Origin: Streptomyces asoensis | GTDB lineage: Bacteria > Actinomycetota > Actinomycetes > Streptomycetales > Streptomycetaceae | Length of the DNA: 64,000 bases | Reading direction: 5' to 3' | NCBI RefSeq assembly: GCF_013085465.1 | Contig: NZ_CP049838.1 | Coordinates: 5,890,001-5,954,000 of the forward strand | Part shown: positions 37,583-48,359 of the stretch, piece by piece | How the letters are laid out: each line of letters starts with the position of its first letter | Position numbering within the stretch: position 1 is the first letter of the stretch | The notes under the pieces: model-generated | What the model saw: only the letters and a program-made list of their open reading frames with translations | What the model was told of the DNA's origin: nothing | Databases searched by the model: none | Made by a program: the position numbers and the translations under genes

Positions 37583-39081
37583 CCACGATCGGCTGGCTCC
37601 CCGCCCCCGCCGACGAGCTCTTCGGCCCGCAGGCCACGGCCGAGGAGTCGTACGACGTCCTGACGGTCGACGTTCCGCCGACGTCCTGGACCGACGCCCT
37701 GCGCGTAGCCCGCGACCGCCTGACCTGCACCTATTTCGACTGGCTGAGCGCGGTCGACGAACCGGGCACGGGTTTCCGCGTCTCGGCGCACGTGGTGGCC
37801 CTGTCCCCGGTGCGTCGCCTGCTGCTGCGCACGACGATCCCGCACGAGGCACCGACCCTCGCCTCCGCCGTCGGCGTCTACGCCGGCGCGGCCTGGCACG
37901 AACGCGAGACGCACGAGATGTTCGGCGTCACCTTCGAGGGCCACCCCGCTCTGAACCACCTCCTCCTCCCGGAGACCTTCGAAGGCCACCCCCTGCGCAA
38001 GGACTTCGTCCTCGCCGCCCGCGTCGCCAAGGCCTGGCCCGGCGCGAAGGAGCCCGGAGAGTCCGAGCACGGCGGCCCCAAGCGCCGTCAGATGCTCCCC
38101 CCAGGCGTGCCCGACCCCAACGAATGGGGCCCCCTGAAGGGCCAACTCCCTCCCGCCCCGGCCCGCCCGGCCCGAGCGGCGGCGGGACGCGCAGCAGGCG
38201 ACCGCCCGGTCCGCCGCGCCCGCACGGCATCGGAGGGCTCAGCCGGCCAACCGACCCCCCCAACCACAGAGACCTCACCAACCCCACCAACCTCACCCGC
38301 TTCTCCGGTTTCCTCGGCCCCCTCGACCCCCTCCGCTCCGGCGGCGCCTGCCGGACCCCGCCGCGCGCGCAGCGCGAGCGCGGGCTCGGCGTCACAACGG
38401 GCGGGTGCCACGGAGTCCGTCAGTCCCGCAGGAACCGGGCCCGCCGCGCCGACGGAACCGACGGCCCCCGAGCCGACCCCGCAACCCCCGGCAGGACCGC
38501 GCCGCGCACGCAGCGCCTCCCAAGGCTCGGCCTCCCAGCGCACCCAGCCCCCGACGACACCCCCCGACACCCCCGCCCGCCCCTCCACGGCCCCGCGCAG
38601 CTCCGACGCCCCGTGGCACCACGCCCGCCCAGCGTTCGACGAGCCACAGCAGACCCCAGAGCCAAGCGAGCAAGGGGAACCGAAGAGGGAGCCGAGCCCG
38701 GCACCGGACCAGGCGCCGGCACCGGACCGGGCGCCGGCACCGGACCGGGATCAGGTACCGGACCGGGATCAGGCACCGGGCAGGGCGCCGGAACCGGAGC
38801 GGGAGCGGGAGTCGGACCAGAAGACGGAGCCGGACCCGGACCGGGAGCCGGAACCGGAGCCGGACCAAAAACCGGAGCCGGACCAGAAGCCGGAACCGCA
38901 CCAGAAGCCGGAGTCGGACCAGGCGCCGGAGTCGGCCGGCCCTGAGCGGGTCACCCCTGGGCCGGCCACGCCCGAGCAGTCGGATCCCGTCGAGAAGCCC
39001 TCGCCCACCCGCGGCGCGCCCGCCCGTACCGACGGCACGGAACCCCCCGCCCCCGAGGACCCCACAGGAGGCCCGCAGTGA
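37579..39081 (+). CDS. nuoC: Complex I subunit NuoC with a very long low-complexity C-terminal extension
   Basis: A 500-residue protein against about 180-240 for stand-alone NuoC. Residues 1-185 are the NuoC domain, with '[20 protein letters not shown]' (106-125) and '[11 protein letters not shown]' (134-144) as the family signature. From about 190 to 500 it is disordered: three copies of an RRARxASxGSAxQ motif with Pro/Thr spacers, then charged repeats such as '[15 protein letters not shown]'. The start overlaps the nuoB stop (ATGA). Reading frame and codon bias look uninterrupted, so the tail seems to be translated. There is no NuoD sequence in it, although many species fuse NuoC to NuoD. 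Confidence 0.93.
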   Translation: MTTIGWLPAPADELFGPQATAEESYDVLTVDVPPTSWTDALRVARDRLTCTYFDWLSAVDEPGTGFRVSAHVVALSPVRRLLLRTTIPHEAPTLASAVGVYAGAAWHERETHEMFGVTFEGHPALNHLLLPETFEGHPLRKDFVLAARVAKAWPGAKEPGESEHGGPKRRQMLPPGVPDPNEWGPLKGQLPPAPARPARAAAGRAAGDRPVRRARTASEGSAGQPTPPTTETSPTPPTSPASPVSSAPSTPSAPAAPAGPRRARSASAGSASQRAGATESVSPAGTGPAAPTEPTAPEPTPQPPAGPRRARSASQGSASQRTQPPTTPPDTPARPSTAPRSSDAPWHHARPAFDEPQQTPEPSEQGEPKREPSPAPDQAPAPDRAPAPDRDQVPDRDQAPGRAPEPERERESDQKTEPDPDREPEPEPDQKPEPDQKPEPHQKPESDQAPESAGPERVTPGPATPEQSDPVEKPSPTRGAPARTDGTEPPAPEDPTGGPQ

Positions 39082-40046
39082 ACGACGCTCTCGACGTCGC
39101 CCTGCGACTCCTGGTCGTCTTCGTCGTCTTCCTCACCTTCCCCCTGATCGTCGGTCAGACCGAGCACAAGGTGATGGCCCATATGCAGGGCCGCCTGGGG
39201 CCGATGTACGCGGGCGGCTTCCACGGCTGGGCCCAGCTCGTCGCGGACGGCGTCAAGTTCGTACAGAAGGAGGACATCGTCCCCGCGGGCGCGGACCGCC
39301 GTATCTTCCAGCTCGCGCCGGCCGTAGCCCTCCTCCCGTACCTCCTGGTCCTCCTCGCCATCCCCATCGGCCCGGGCGAAGGCGCCGTCGGCCAGGTCGT
39401 GGACGCGGGCATCTTCTTCGTGCTCGCGGTGATGGGCGTCGGCGTGCTCGGCTCCCTCATGGCCGGCTGGGCCAGTGCCAACAAGTTCTCCCTTCTCGGC
39501 GGCCTGCGCACCGCCGCCCAGCTCCTCGCCTACGAACTCCCGATGCTGCTCACCGCCGCCTCGGTGGCCATGGCGGCCGGCACGGTCTCCCTGCCCGGCA
39601 TCGTCGACGCCTTCGAGTGGTGGTGGCTGCCTTGGCAGATCACGGGCGCGATCGTCTTCTTCGTCGCCGGTCTCGCCGAACTACAGCGGCCCCCCTTCGA
39701 CATGCCCGTCGCCGACTCGGAGATCATCTTCGGGGCGTACACCGAGTACACCGGCCTGCGCTTCGCCCTCTTCCTCCTCGCCGAGTACGCCGGAATCGTC
39801 GTCCTGTGCGGCCTGACCACCGTCCTCTTCCTGGGTGGCTGGCACGGTCCCTGGGGCGCCGACGGCCTCGGCTGGGTCTGGACCCTGCTCAAGGCGGCCG
39901 TCCTCGCCTTCGTCGTGATCTGGCTCCGCGTCACCTACCCCCGCCTGCGCGAGGACCAGCTTCAGAAGCTCTCCTGGACCCTCCTCGTCCCCCTCTCCCT
40001 CGCCCAGATCGCCCTCACCGGCATCGTCAAGGTGGTGATCCGGTAA
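39078..40046 (+). CDS. nuoH: Complex I subunit NuoH
   Basis: A 322-residue membrane subunit of eight helices forming the quinone tunnel. '[20 protein letters not shown]' (27-46) and '[20 protein letters not shown]' are the two conserved cytoplasmic loops; the usual ETNRPPFDLPE reads [11 protein letters not shown] here, so two normally conserved acidic or polar positions differ. The GTG overlaps the nuoC stop (GTGA). Its normal partner NuoD is not encoded in this cluster. Confidence 0.94.
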   Translation: MNDALDVALRLLVVFVVFLTFPLIVGQTEHKVMAHMQGRLGPMYAGGFHGWAQLVADGVKFVQKEDIVPAGADRRIFQLAPAVALLPYLLVLLAIPIGPGEGAVGQVVDAGIFFVLAVMGVGVLGSLMAGWASANKFSLLGGLRTAAQLLAYELPMLLTAASVAMAAGTVSLPGIVDAFEWWWLPWQITGAIVFFVAGLAELQRPPFDMPVADSEIIFGAYTEYTGLRFALFLLAEYAGIVVLCGLTTVLFLGGWHGPWGADGLGWVWTLLKAAVLAFVVIWLRVTYPRLREDQLQKLSWTLLVPLSLAQIALTGIVKVVIR

Positions 40047-40630
40047 TGGCCCCCATCCCCGGTAGTGGCCTCGCCAAGGGCCTGGCCGTCACCCTCCGCA
40101 CGATGACGCGGAAGACCGTCACCGAGCAGTACCCGGACGCCCAGCCCGAACTCCCGCCCCGCACCCGTGGCGTCATCGGCCTGTTCGAGGAGAACTGCAC
40201 GGTCTGCATGCTCTGCGCCCGTGAGTGCCCCGACTGGTGCATCTACATCGACTCGCACAAGGAGACGGTCCCGCCCTCCGCCCCGGGCGGACGCGAGCGC
40301 AGCCGCAACGTCCTCGACCGCTTCGCCATCGATTTCTCCCTGTGTATGTACTGCGGTATCTGCATCGAGGTCTGTCCTTTCGACGCCCTGTTCTGGTCCC
40401 CGGAGTTCGAGTACGCCGAGACCGACATCCACGAACTCACCCACGAACGCGACAAGCTCCGCGAGTGGATGTGGACCGTCCCGGCCCCACCCGCCCTCGA
40501 CCCCGCCGCCGAGGAGCCGAAGGAGATCGCGGCCGCCCGCAAGACGGCCGAGAAGCTGGCGGCAGCCCAGGCCGAGTCGAACGCACCCCAGGCATCCGAG
40601 CCGAACGCACCCCAGGGAGGAGAATCGTGA
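40046..40630 (+). CDS. nuoI: Complex I subunit NuoI
   Basis: A 194-residue ferredoxin-like subunit with two [4Fe-4S] sites: C51, C54, C57 and C61 in [12 protein letters not shown], and C100, C103, C106 and C110 in [12 protein letters not shown]. In 11-subunit ferredoxin-type complex I this subunit can receive electrons directly. The Ala/Glu/Pro tail (about 150-194) repeats 'SNAPQ' or 'PNAPQ'. The ATG overlaps the nuoH stop by one base (TAATG). Confidence 0.95.
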   Translation: MAPIPGSGLAKGLAVTLRTMTRKTVTEQYPDAQPELPPRTRGVIGLFEENCTVCMLCARECPDWCIYIDSHKETVPPSAPGGRERSRNVLDRFAIDFSLCMYCGICIEVCPFDALFWSPEFEYAETDIHELTHERDKLREWMWTVPAPPALDPAAEEPKEIAAARKTAEKLAAAQAESNAPQASEPNAPQGGES

Positions 40631-41286
40631 CCCTCGCTCAGGCACACCACGGCTTTCTCTCCCCGACCGGCGTCGAGATCGCCTTCCTGCTAGTCGGGCT
40701 GGTCACCTTCGGCGCCGCCCTGGTCACCGTGACCACCAAGCAGCTGGTGCACGCCGCCCTGTGGCTCGTGGTCGCCCTCGGAGGCCTCGCCGTCGAATAC
40801 CTCCTGCTCACCGCCGAGTTCATCGCCTGGGTGCAGGTCCTCATCTATGTCGGTTCCGTCGTCGTGCTCCTCCTCTTCGGTCTGATGCTCACCAAGGCCC
40901 CCATCGGCCGCTCCCCGGACGCGGACTCCGGAAACCGCTGGGCCGCTCTCATGGTGGCCGTCGCCGCGGCCGCCGCGCTCGTCTGGGTGGTCGTCGACGC
41001 CTTCCGCGCCACCTGGATCGACCTGGACGGTCCGGCCGCCGGCTCCACCGAGGTCACCGGCGCGAGCCTCTTCCAGAACTGGGTCCTTCCCTTCGAGGCC
41101 CTCTCCGTCCTTCTCCTCGCGGCGCTGGTCGGCGCGATCGTCCTGTCCCGCAGGGCCAAGGCGGAGTCGAGCTCTCCCCCTGTGAACTCCCGAGTCGCCA
41201 CCAAGAGTTCCCGATCCGTCACAGAGAGTTCCCTTTCTGTTCCGGACGCCCGCGAAAACCCGGCCGAGCAGGAAGGCACCCGCTGA
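40627..41286 (+). CDS. nuoJ: Complex I subunit NuoJ
   Basis: A 219-residue membrane subunit with five helices (about 16-36, 40-60, 64-82, 103-125, 160-180). '[21 protein letters not shown]' contains the characteristic pi-bulge YVGSV helix linked to quinone-site coupling. The Ser-rich tail (about 184-219) is hydrophilic. The GTG at 40627 has GGGAGGAG upstream and overlaps the nuoI stop by four bases. Confidence 0.93.
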   Translation: MTLAQAHHGFLSPTGVEIAFLLVGLVTFGAALVTVTTKQLVHAALWLVVALGGLAVEYLLLTAEFIAWVQVLIYVGSVVVLLLFGLMLTKAPIGRSPDADSGNRWAALMVAVAAAAALVWVVVDAFRATWIDLDGPAAGSTEVTGASLFQNWVLPFEALSVLLLAALVGAIVLSRRAKAESSSPPVNSRVATKSSRSVTESSLSVPDARENPAEQEGTR

Positions 41287-41687
41287 TGCACCTCGCCTAT
41301 CCCGCCGTCCTGTCCGCCCTCCTCTTCTGCACCGGCCTGTACGGCGTCCTCGCCCGCCGCAACGCGATCCTCGTCCTGATGTCCGTCGAGCTGATGCTCA
41401 ACGCCGTCAACCTCAACCTGGTCGCCTTCGACGTCTGGCTCAGCAGGACCGCCGAGGAGACCCTGCACTCCGGTCAGGCCCTGACCCTGTTCACCATCGC
41501 CATCGCCGCCGCCGAGATCGGCATCGGCCTGGCGATCGTCCTCGCCGTCCACCGCAACCGAGGCACCGCGGACATCGACCGTCTCCGCGACACCGCCGAA
41601 GGCCACGAGAGCCCCGCGGCCGGCGGCCCCGACAGCGACACCCCCGCGACCGGAACGGCCGCCGAGAAGGCTGAGGCCACCGCGTGA
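41286..41687 (+). CDS. nuoK: Complex I subunit NuoK
   Basis: A 133-residue membrane subunit, three helices. '[19 protein letters not shown]' carries the proton-path glutamate of helix 2 and '[19 protein letters not shown]' the second glutamate in helix 3. A 35-residue hydrophilic tail follows, longer than usual. Overlaps nuoJ by one base (TGATG) and nuoL by GTGA. Confidence 0.94.
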   Translation: MHLAYPAVLSALLFCTGLYGVLARRNAILVLMSVELMLNAVNLNLVAFDVWLSRTAEETLHSGQALTLFTIAIAAAEIGIGLAIVLAVHRNRGTADIDRLRDTAEGHESPAAGGPDSDTPATGTAAEKAEATA

Positions 41688-43678
41688 CCACGACCACCCT
41701 CGCCGTCCTCGTCCCCCTCCTCCCGTTCCTGGGCGCGGCCGCCGGACTGCTCCTCGGCCGCACCGCCCCCGGCTTCGTGCGTCCGCTCGCCGTCCTGCCG
41801 ACCCTCGCCGCGCTCGTACTGGCCGCGATCGTCGCCGTACGCCAGGGCGGAGACGCCTCCGTCACCGCGGCCACCGAACTGACGCCCACCGGCTCGATCC
41901 CGATCGAACTGGCGCTGTACATCGACGGCTTCGCCGCCCTCGTCGCCGTGGTGGTCGGCCTCGTCGCCACCTGTGTGCAGATCTATTCGACCGGCTACCT
42001 GCGCGAGGACCCGCGCTACCCCTCGTACGCCGCGCTCGTCTCCCTCTTCACCTCCGCGATGTTCCTGGTCGTCTACTCCGGCGACCTGATCGTGCTGCTG
42101 GTCGGCTGGGAAGTCATGGGCATCTGCTCCTACTTCCTGGTCGGCCACTACTGGGAGACCCCGGAGGCCCGGGCCGCCTCCATCAAGGCCTTCCTCGTCA
42201 CCAAACTCGGCGACGTCCCCTTCCTCATCGGTCTGTTCGCCCTCGCCACCGACGCCGGGTCCTTCCGGATCACGAAGGTCCTCGCCACCGTCGCCCACGG
42301 CGGACTCGACCACCCGACGCCCATCGCCCTGCTGCTCCTCGCGGGCGTGGCCGGCAAGTCCGCGCAGTTCCCCCTGCACACCTGGCTCCCGGACGCCATG
42401 GCGGGCCCCACACCCGTCTCCGCGCTGATCCACGCCGCCACGATGGTCGCCGCCGGCGTCTACTTCATCGCCCGTCTCCTCCCGGTCTTCGAGGCGTCCT
42501 CGGCCGCGATGGTGACCCTCGCCGCGATGGCCGCCGTCACCATGGTCGGCTCGGGCCTGGCGGCCCTCGCCCAGGACGACATCAAGCGCGTCCTCGCCTA
42601 CTCGACGATCGGCCAGCTCGGCTACATGACCGGCGCCCTCGCCGTCGGCGACCGCGGCGCCGCCGTCTTCCACCTCCTCTCGCACGGCGCGTTCAAGGCG
42701 CTGCTGTTCCTCGCGGCCGGCGTGATCATCCACGCCGCCGGCACCAACTCGCTGGCCGCCATGTCCCGCATGAGCCACCTGCGCGACCGCATCCCCGACG
42801 CCTACTGGACGATGACCGTGGCGCTCCTCGCGCTCGCCGCGATCCCGCCGTTCAGCGGCTTCTTCTCCAAGGAGTCGGTGCTCGGCGCCGCAGAGCACAT
42901 CACCGCGGGCCACACCGAACACGCGCCCGGCGCCGCGGGCTGGCTCGTCCTCGTCGCCGGCCTGCTCACCGCCCTCCTCACGGCCGCCTACGCGACCCGC
43001 CTGTGGCTGCTGACCTTCTACGGCCGGGGCGCCGAGGCCCCCGACCACGGCCGCCAGCCCCTGACCATGACCGTGGTGCTGTGGGTCCTGGCCGTCCCGT
43101 CCCTGGCCCTCGGCGGGCTCGCCTACCGCACCCTCCCCGACTGGTTCGACGGCAACGACCTCGCCCCGACCCTCACCACGTCCGTCCTCGGCACGGGTGT
43201 GGCCCTGGCCGGCGGACTCGTCACGTACGCCGCCTGGCGCCATCTCGCCGGGCTCGCCGCCCGCGTACCCCTGGGCGCGGTCGCCGCCCACCCCGAGGGC
43301 GACGCGGGACTCGTCGAGGCCGAGGCGATCGCGACGCACGCGCCGGCCTACGGAGACGTGGCCTCCGCCCCCGACCCGGCTGACCCCGGACGGCTGCTGC
43401 TCGGCCCGCTGCACCGCCACGCGGCCGTCGGCTTCCACCTCGACGCCGTGTACCAGGCGCTTTTCGTCCGCCCGGTCCAGGCCGGCGCGAGTCTCGTCCG
43501 GTTCCTCGACCGCGAGGTCGTCGACACCTACGTACGCGGCGCGGGCGCCCTGCCCCGCTGGCTGGGGGCCGCCGTACGGCGCGCCCAGACCGGCAACGTC
43601 CAGACCTATGTGAGCGCGCTGCTCGCCGGCACCGTCGTCCTGGCGGTCGCCGCCCTTCTCGTCGCTTCGGGAGCGTGA
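41684..43678 (+). CDS. nuoL: Complex I subunit NuoL (antiporter-like)
   Basis: A 664-residue subunit of about 16 helices. '[20 protein letters not shown]' and '[35 protein letters not shown]'-type sequence (split across about 225-260) show the conserved antiporter lysines and histidines, and '[22 protein letters not shown]' the broken helix. The C-terminal lateral helix region is present (about 580-664), with an insertion '[22 protein letters not shown]'. GTG overlaps the nuoK stop. Confidence 0.95.
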   Translation: MTTTTLAVLVPLLPFLGAAAGLLLGRTAPGFVRPLAVLPTLAALVLAAIVAVRQGGDASVTAATELTPTGSIPIELALYIDGFAALVAVVVGLVATCVQIYSTGYLREDPRYPSYAALVSLFTSAMFLVVYSGDLIVLLVGWEVMGICSYFLVGHYWETPEARAASIKAFLVTKLGDVPFLIGLFALATDAGSFRITKVLATVAHGGLDHPTPIALLLLAGVAGKSAQFPLHTWLPDAMAGPTPVSALIHAATMVAAGVYFIARLLPVFEASSAAMVTLAAMAAVTMVGSGLAALAQDDIKRVLAYSTIGQLGYMTGALAVGDRGAAVFHLLSHGAFKALLFLAAGVIIHAAGTNSLAAMSRMSHLRDRIPDAYWTMTVALLALAAIPPFSGFFSKESVLGAAEHITAGHTEHAPGAAGWLVLVAGLLTALLTAAYATRLWLLTFYGRGAEAPDHGRQPLTMTVVLWVLAVPSLALGGLAYRTLPDWFDGNDLAPTLTTSVLGTGVALAGGLVTYAAWRHLAGLAARVPLGAVAAHPEGDAGLVEAEAIATHAPAYGDVASAPDPADPGRLLLGPLHRHAAVGFHLDAVYQALFVRPVQAGASLVRFLDREVVDTYVRGAGALPRWLGAAVRRAQTGNVQTYVSALLAGTVVLAVAALLVASGA

Positions 43679-43684
43679 GCGGGC

Positions 43685-45283
43685 GTGATCGATATCAACG
43701 AGTCCGTGATGCAGTTCCTTCTGGCATTCATCGTGGTCGGCCCGCTCCTCGGCGCCGCCGCCGCTCTGCTGCCGGCTCCGCCCGGGCTGAAGGGGAAGTC
43801 ACCCGAGCAGGCCGTGCTGCGCCACGGCATGACCGTGACCGGCGCGATCCTCATCGCCGCGATCGTCCTCGCGCTCGGCTTCGACCACGACCATCCGTCG
43901 AAGATGCAGGCCACCACGGACATCAGCTGGATCCCCGCACTCGACGTGCGCATCCACCTCGGCATCGACGGCATCTCCCTCCCCCTGCTGGTCCTGACCG
44001 CGCTGCTGACCTTCCTCTGCGCGGTGTACTCCTACTTCAAGCGGCAACAGCAGCCGCCGACGACGCAGACCGCGGACCCGTCCCCGAAAGCGTTCGTCGC
44101 GCTCGTGCTCGTCCTGGAGTCCGGCACCCTCGCGGCCTTCGCCGTCCTCGACCTGCTGCTGTTCTTCCTCGCCTTCGAGATGGTCCTCGTCCCGATGTAC
44201 TTCCTCATCGCCCGCTGGGGCGGCGCGGGCCGGACCCAGGCCGCCTGGAAGTTCATCCTGTTCACGCTGCTCGGATCCGTGGTCATGCTGCTCGGCCTGC
44301 TCCTGATCGGAATCAAGGCGGGCACATTCGACATGGTGGCACTCGCCACTGACAACGGCCGATCGCTGACCACATCCGTGCAGGTCATCGCCGTTCTCGC
44401 GATCGGGATCGGGCTCGCCGTCAAGACCCCGATGTGGCCGCTGCACAGCTGGCTGCCCGACGCCCACACCGCCGCCCCGACCGTCGGTTCGGTCCTGCTG
44501 GCCGGAGTGCTGCTGAAGATGGGCACGTACGGGTTCGTCCGGATCCTGCTGCCCGTCGCGCCGGACGGCTTCCGCACCTTCGCGCCCTACCTCGCGGCCT
44601 TCGCCGTCGTGGGGATCATCTACGGATCCCTGGCCTGTCTGGCCCTCGCCAAACGGGGCGCGAAGGGCGACCTCAAGCGCCTCATCGCCTACTCCTCCGT
44701 CGGTCACATGGGTTTCGTCCTGCTCGGCATCGCGACCATGACCCCGACCGGTGTGAACGGCGCCCTGTTCGCCAACATCGCCCACGGGCTCATCACCGGC
44801 CTCCTCTTCTTCCTGGTCGGAGCGCTGAAGGACCGCACCGGCACCACCGATCTGGACACCCTCGCCGAGCAGACCGGCGCCGCGCTGTACGGCAGGACGC
44901 CCCGCCTCGGCGGCCTCCTCGCCTTCGCAGCCGTCGCCTCGCTCGGTCTGCCGGGCCTCGCCGGCTTCTGGGGCGAAATGCTGGCCCTGTTCGGCGCGTT
45001 CAACCCCGCCGACGACCTCAGCCGCCCCGCCTTCCTCACCTTCACGGCGATCGCCGCGTTCGGCACCCTGCTGACGGCCGCATACCTGCTGGTCGTGGTC
45101 CGCCGCGTCTGCATGGGCGTCGTCCCGCAGGACGCCCCGCGCCTCGCCGACGTGCAGACCTACGAGTTCGCGGCCTGGGCCCCGCTCGTCGCCCTCACCG
45201 TCGTCGCCGGCCTGTGGCCGAAGGCCCTCCTCGGGCTGACCGACCCGGCCGTGCAACAGCTCCTCGCAGGAGGCACCCGATGA
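43685..45283 (+). CDS. nuoM: Complex I subunit NuoM (antiporter-like)
   Basis: A 532-residue proton-channel subunit of about 14 helices. The glutamate of 'FFLAFEMVLVPMYFLI', 'PLHSWLPDAHTAAPTVGS' and 'LKRLIAYSSVGHMGFVLLG' are the conserved proton-path features. The GTG lies six bases after the nuoL stop. It overlaps nuoN by ATGA. Confidence 0.95.
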   Translation: MIDINESVMQFLLAFIVVGPLLGAAAALLPAPPGLKGKSPEQAVLRHGMTVTGAILIAAIVLALGFDHDHPSKMQATTDISWIPALDVRIHLGIDGISLPLLVLTALLTFLCAVYSYFKRQQQPPTTQTADPSPKAFVALVLVLESGTLAAFAVLDLLLFFLAFEMVLVPMYFLIARWGGAGRTQAAWKFILFTLLGSVVMLLGLLLIGIKAGTFDMVALATDNGRSLTTSVQVIAVLAIGIGLAVKTPMWPLHSWLPDAHTAAPTVGSVLLAGVLLKMGTYGFVRILLPVAPDGFRTFAPYLAAFAVVGIIYGSLACLALAKRGAKGDLKRLIAYSSVGHMGFVLLGIATMTPTGVNGALFANIAHGLITGLLFFLVGALKDRTGTTDLDTLAEQTGAALYGRTPRLGGLLAFAAVASLGLPGLAGFWGEMLALFGAFNPADDLSRPAFLTFTAIAAFGTLLTAAYLLVVVRRVCMGVVPQDAPRLADVQTYEFAAWAPLVALTVVAGLWPKALLGLTDPAVQQLLAGGTR

Positions 45284-46815
45284 GCGCCCTGGCCCAGCCC
45301 GTGTTCCAGCCCCTGGCCGAGTCGGTGGTCCAGTCCGTCGACTGGCCGGCCATCGCACCGCCCACCCTCGCGGCGGTCGTCGCCCTCGTGGTCCTCGTCG
45401 CCGACCTCTTCGTCGGCGACGCCCGCAAGCCACTCCTCGGCTGGCTGTCGGTCGCGGGACTCGCCGCCGCCACGGCCCTCCTCCTGCCCCTCCTGGACGG
45501 CGACCGCTCCACCTTCTGCCTGACCGGCGACACACGCGTGTGCAGCTACACGGCAGACCGCTTCACCCTCGTCATCCAGTTCCTGGTGCTCGGGGGAGCG
45601 CTTCTGGCGGCCCTGCTGTCGGTCACCGCCCTGAAGGACGCGCGCGGGCGACTCCCCGAAGGCGAGTTCTGGTTCCTGCTGCTGTCCTCCGCCGCCGGTG
45701 CCGCCCTGCTGCCCGCCTCCCGCGACCTCGCCACCCTCGTCGTCGCCCTGGAGGTCGCCTCCCTGCCCGCCTTCGCTCTCGTCGGCATCCGGCACGGCGA
45801 CCGCAGGTCCTCCGAGGCGGCCCTGAAGTTCTTCCTGTCGTCCGTCACCGCGACCACCGTCAGCCTCCTGGGCATCAGCTTCGTGTACGCGACGACCGGA
45901 ACCCTCTACCTCACCCAGGTCGCCGACCGCATCCAGCACGTCGACGGCCGGCTGGACACCCTGGCCCAGACCGGCGTGGTCCTCACCCTCATCGGCTTCG
46001 CCTTCAAGACGGCCGCCGTCCCCTTCCACTTCTGGGTCCCCGACACCTACGTCGGCGCCCCCCTGCCCATCGCCGCCTACCTGTCGGTCGTCGGCAAGGC
46101 GGTCGGCTTCTCCGGCCTCATCCTCGTCACCGTCATCGCCTTCCCCTCGTACGCCGACGTCTGGGGCCCCGCACTGGCCGTGCTGGCCGCCCTCACCATG
46201 ACCGTCGGAAACGTCGGCGCCCTCCGCCAGCAAGCCACCCGCGCGTACAGCGCCGTACGCCTGCTCGCATGGTCCTCCGTGGGCCAGGCCGGCTACCTCC
46301 TCGTACCGATCGCCGCCGCCGCGTACTCCGACGACGCCGAGCACGCCATCGGCTCCACCGTCGCCTACGCCCTCATGTACGCCGCCGTGAACCTGGGCGC
46401 CTTCGCGGTGGCCGCCCTGGTGGGCCGCACCAGCGCGACGAACCGGATCACGGACTACCGGGGCCTCTACGCGAAGCACCCGGCGGCAGCCCTCCTCCTG
46501 GCCTTCTTCCTGCTCTGCCTCGCCGGACTGCCCCCGGGCATCATCGGTCTCTTCGCGAAGGTCACCGTCTTCTCGGCAGCCGTCGACGCGGGCCTCGGCT
46601 GGCTAGCGGTCGTCATGGCCGTCAACGTGGTGATCGCCCTGTACTACTACCTCCAGTGGACGGCCCTGCTCTTCCGCGCCCCCGAAGGCGAGCCCGAGAA
46701 GCACCGCGTCCCCGCCCCGCTCACCGCCGCGATCGCCCTCACCGCGGCCCTCGGCATCGCCCTCTCCGGAGCACCCCAGCTGGTCCTGCGCTTCACCGAC
46801 ACCGGCCTCTTCTGA
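45280..46815 (+). CDS. nuoN: Complex I subunit NuoN (antiporter-like)
   Basis: A 511-residue proton-channel subunit. 'RDLATLVVALEVASLPAFAL', 'KTAAVPFHFWVPDTYVGAP' and 'RLLAWSSVGQAGYLLVPIAA' are the family features. It is the last gene of the operon, so the order is A-B-C-H-I-J-K-L-M-N with D, E, F and G absent. The gap from the stop to the htpX start is 202 bases and includes that gene's promoter. Confidence 0.95.
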   Translation: MSALAQPVFQPLAESVVQSVDWPAIAPPTLAAVVALVVLVADLFVGDARKPLLGWLSVAGLAAATALLLPLLDGDRSTFCLTGDTRVCSYTADRFTLVIQFLVLGGALLAALLSVTALKDARGRLPEGEFWFLLLSSAAGAALLPASRDLATLVVALEVASLPAFALVGIRHGDRRSSEAALKFFLSSVTATTVSLLGISFVYATTGTLYLTQVADRIQHVDGRLDTLAQTGVVLTLIGFAFKTAAVPFHFWVPDTYVGAPLPIAAYLSVVGKAVGFSGLILVTVIAFPSYADVWGPALAVLAALTMTVGNVGALRQQATRAYSAVRLLAWSSVGQAGYLLVPIAAAAYSDDAEHAIGSTVAYALMYAAVNLGAFAVAALVGRTSATNRITDYRGLYAKHPAAALLLAFFLLCLAGLPPGIIGLFAKVTVFSAAVDAGLGWLAVVMAVNVVIALYYYLQWTALLFRAPEGEPEKHRVPAPLTAAIALTAALGIALSGAPQLVLRFTDTGLF

Positions 46816-46905
46816 GGCCGCACGCGCGCGCATGTCCCCGTCCTCACCCGGACGGCCCACACCCATGCCCGCAGGCACAAGGGAACTAGTGCCTCCCGCC
46901 TGGCG

Positions 46906-46934
46906 TTGACCAGTACGGGAAGGTGCACTGGATG
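46906..46934 (+). promoter_or_regulatory. Likely promoter of htpX
   Basis: TTGACC (46906-46911), 17 bases, then TGGATG (46929-46934). The spacing and -35 fit the Streptomyces vegetative sigma factor. The predicted start point leaves a leader of about 75 bases before the GTG at 47018. Confidence 0.5.
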
Positions 46935-47017
46935 TGACACCACGGCACAGTGCCACCGGACAAGAACAAGATTCGCAAGCAAAGGGTTCCCCTGCTGCAC
47001 GACTTGGAGGGCGTACC

Positions 47018-47881
47018 GTGCACCGCCGGCACAACGGGCTCAGGACCGCAGTACTCCTCGGGGGACTGTCCGCACTCATCATCGTCATCGGCAGCTTCTT
47101 CGGCCGCATGGGGCTGATCGTCGCGGTCCTGATCGCACTCGGCACCAACGCGTACGCGTACTGGAACAGCGACAAGCTGGCGCTACGCGCGATGCGTGCC
47201 CGCCCGGTGAGCGAGTTCGAGGCTCCCACCCTGTACCGGATGGTCCGCGAACTCTCCACCCAGGCCCGTCAGCCCATGCCCCGCCTGTACATCTCCCCGA
47301 CCGAGGCGCCCAACGCCTTCGCCACCGGCCGCAACCCGCGCAACGCCGCCGTGTGCTGCACGGAAGGCATCCTGCGCCTCCTCGACGAGCGCGAACTGCG
47401 CGGCGTCATCGGCCACGAGCTCAGCCACGTCTACAACCGGGACATCCTCATCTCCTCGGTCGCGGGCGCGCTCGCCTCCGTGATCATGTTCCTGGTCAAC
47501 TTCGCCTGGCTGATCCCGATCGGCCGCTCGGACGACGACGACGGTCCCGGCATCCTCGGCATGCTCCTGATCATGATTCTCGGCCCACTCGCCGCCAGCG
47601 TCATCCAACTCGCCATCAGCCGCTCCCGGGAGTACGAGGCGGACGCCTCGGGCGCGCAGCTCACCGGCGACCCGCTGGCCCTCGCGAGCGCGCTGCGCAA
47701 ACTGGAGACGGGCACCAAGCAGCTCCCGCTGCCCCCGGAGCCCCGCATCGAGACCGCGAGCCACATGATGATCGCGAATCCCTTCCGCCCGGGCCAGGGA
47801 CTCTCCAAAATGTTCTCGACGCACCCGCCGATGGCGGACCGTATCGCCCGGCTCGAGAAAATGGCAGGTCGCCACCAGTGA
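47018..47881 (+). CDS. htpX: HtpX membrane zinc metalloprotease (M48)
   Basis: A 287-residue membrane protease for damaged membrane proteins. Two N-terminal helices (about 10-45), HELSH (133-137) as the zinc site, two more helices (about 150-205), and '[12 protein letters not shown]' with the third zinc ligand. The GTG at 47018 has TTGGAGGG upstream and gives the usual family length; an open frame to 46934 adds 28 unsupported residues that overlap the promoter. It overlaps the YccF gene by GTGA. Confidence 0.93.
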   Translation: MHRRHNGLRTAVLLGGLSALIIVIGSFFGRMGLIVAVLIALGTNAYAYWNSDKLALRAMRARPVSEFEAPTLYRMVRELSTQARQPMPRLYISPTEAPNAFATGRNPRNAAVCCTEGILRLLDERELRGVIGHELSHVYNRDILISSVAGALASVIMFLVNFAWLIPIGRSDDDDGPGILGMLLIMILGPLAASVIQLAISRSREYEADASGAQLTGDPLALASALRKLETGTKQLPLPPEPRIETASHMMIANPFRPGQGLSKMFSTHPPMADRIARLEKMAGRHQ

Positions 47882-48270
47882 AGACCATCCTGAACGTCAT
47901 CTGGCTGATCCTGAGCGGATTCTGGCTGTTCCTCGCCTACCTGGCCGCGGGAGCGCTGCTCTGCATCACGATTATCGGCATTCCCTTCGGCATTGCCGCT
48001 TTCCGAATCGGCGTCTACGCCCTCTGGCCCTTCGGCTACACGACGATCGAGCGTCGGGACGCGGGCGCGCCCTCCTGCCTCGGCAACGTGCTCTGGCTGG
48101 TCCTCGCCGGGTGGTGGCTGGCCATCGGGCACATCGTCACCGGCCTTCTTCTCTGCCTGACCATCATCGGCATCCCGTTCGGCATCGCGAACTTCAAGCT
48201 GATTCCGGTCTCGCTGTTCCCGCTGGGCCGCGAAATCGTGCCCACGGACCAGCCGTTCGCGTCGCGCTGA
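47878..48270 (+). CDS. YccF-domain inner-membrane protein
   Basis: A 130-residue protein made of two similar halves, each with two helices and the motif [11 protein letters not shown] (about 32-42 and 93-103), the hallmark of the YccF domain. '[15 protein letters not shown]' connects the halves. Function unknown. The GTG overlaps the htpX stop, so it is probably made together with the protease. Confidence 0.9.
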   Translation: MKTILNVIWLILSGFWLFLAYLAAGALLCITIIGIPFGIAAFRIGVYALWPFGYTTIERRDAGAPSCLGNVLWLVLAGWWLAIGHIVTGLLLCLTIIGIPFGIANFKLIPVSLFPLGREIVPTDQPFASR

Positions 48271-48292
48271 CGGGCCGAGTCCGTTCCGCTCG

Positions 48293-48319
48293 TTGTCCAC
48301 AGGCGGCGGGTTGTCCACA
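48293..48319. promoter_or_regulatory. Pair of DnaA-box-like sites
   Basis: TTGTCCACA occurs at 48293-48301 and again at 48311-48319 in the same orientation, 18 bases apart. This is the preferred Streptomyces DnaA 9-mer as I recall. A degenerate third copy begins at 48331. They lie 40-65 bases before the SMI1/KNR4 gene. No origin is evident here. Confidence 0.5.
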
Positions 48320-48359
48320 GGCCGCCCCGGTTGTCAGTGGCGGCTTGCATCATGAACGC

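Noticed and set aside
46934..47017. Upstream start for htpX adding 28 residues
   Set aside because: It overlaps the predicted promoter, lacks a ribosome site and exceeds the family length; GTG 47018 with GGAGG fits better.
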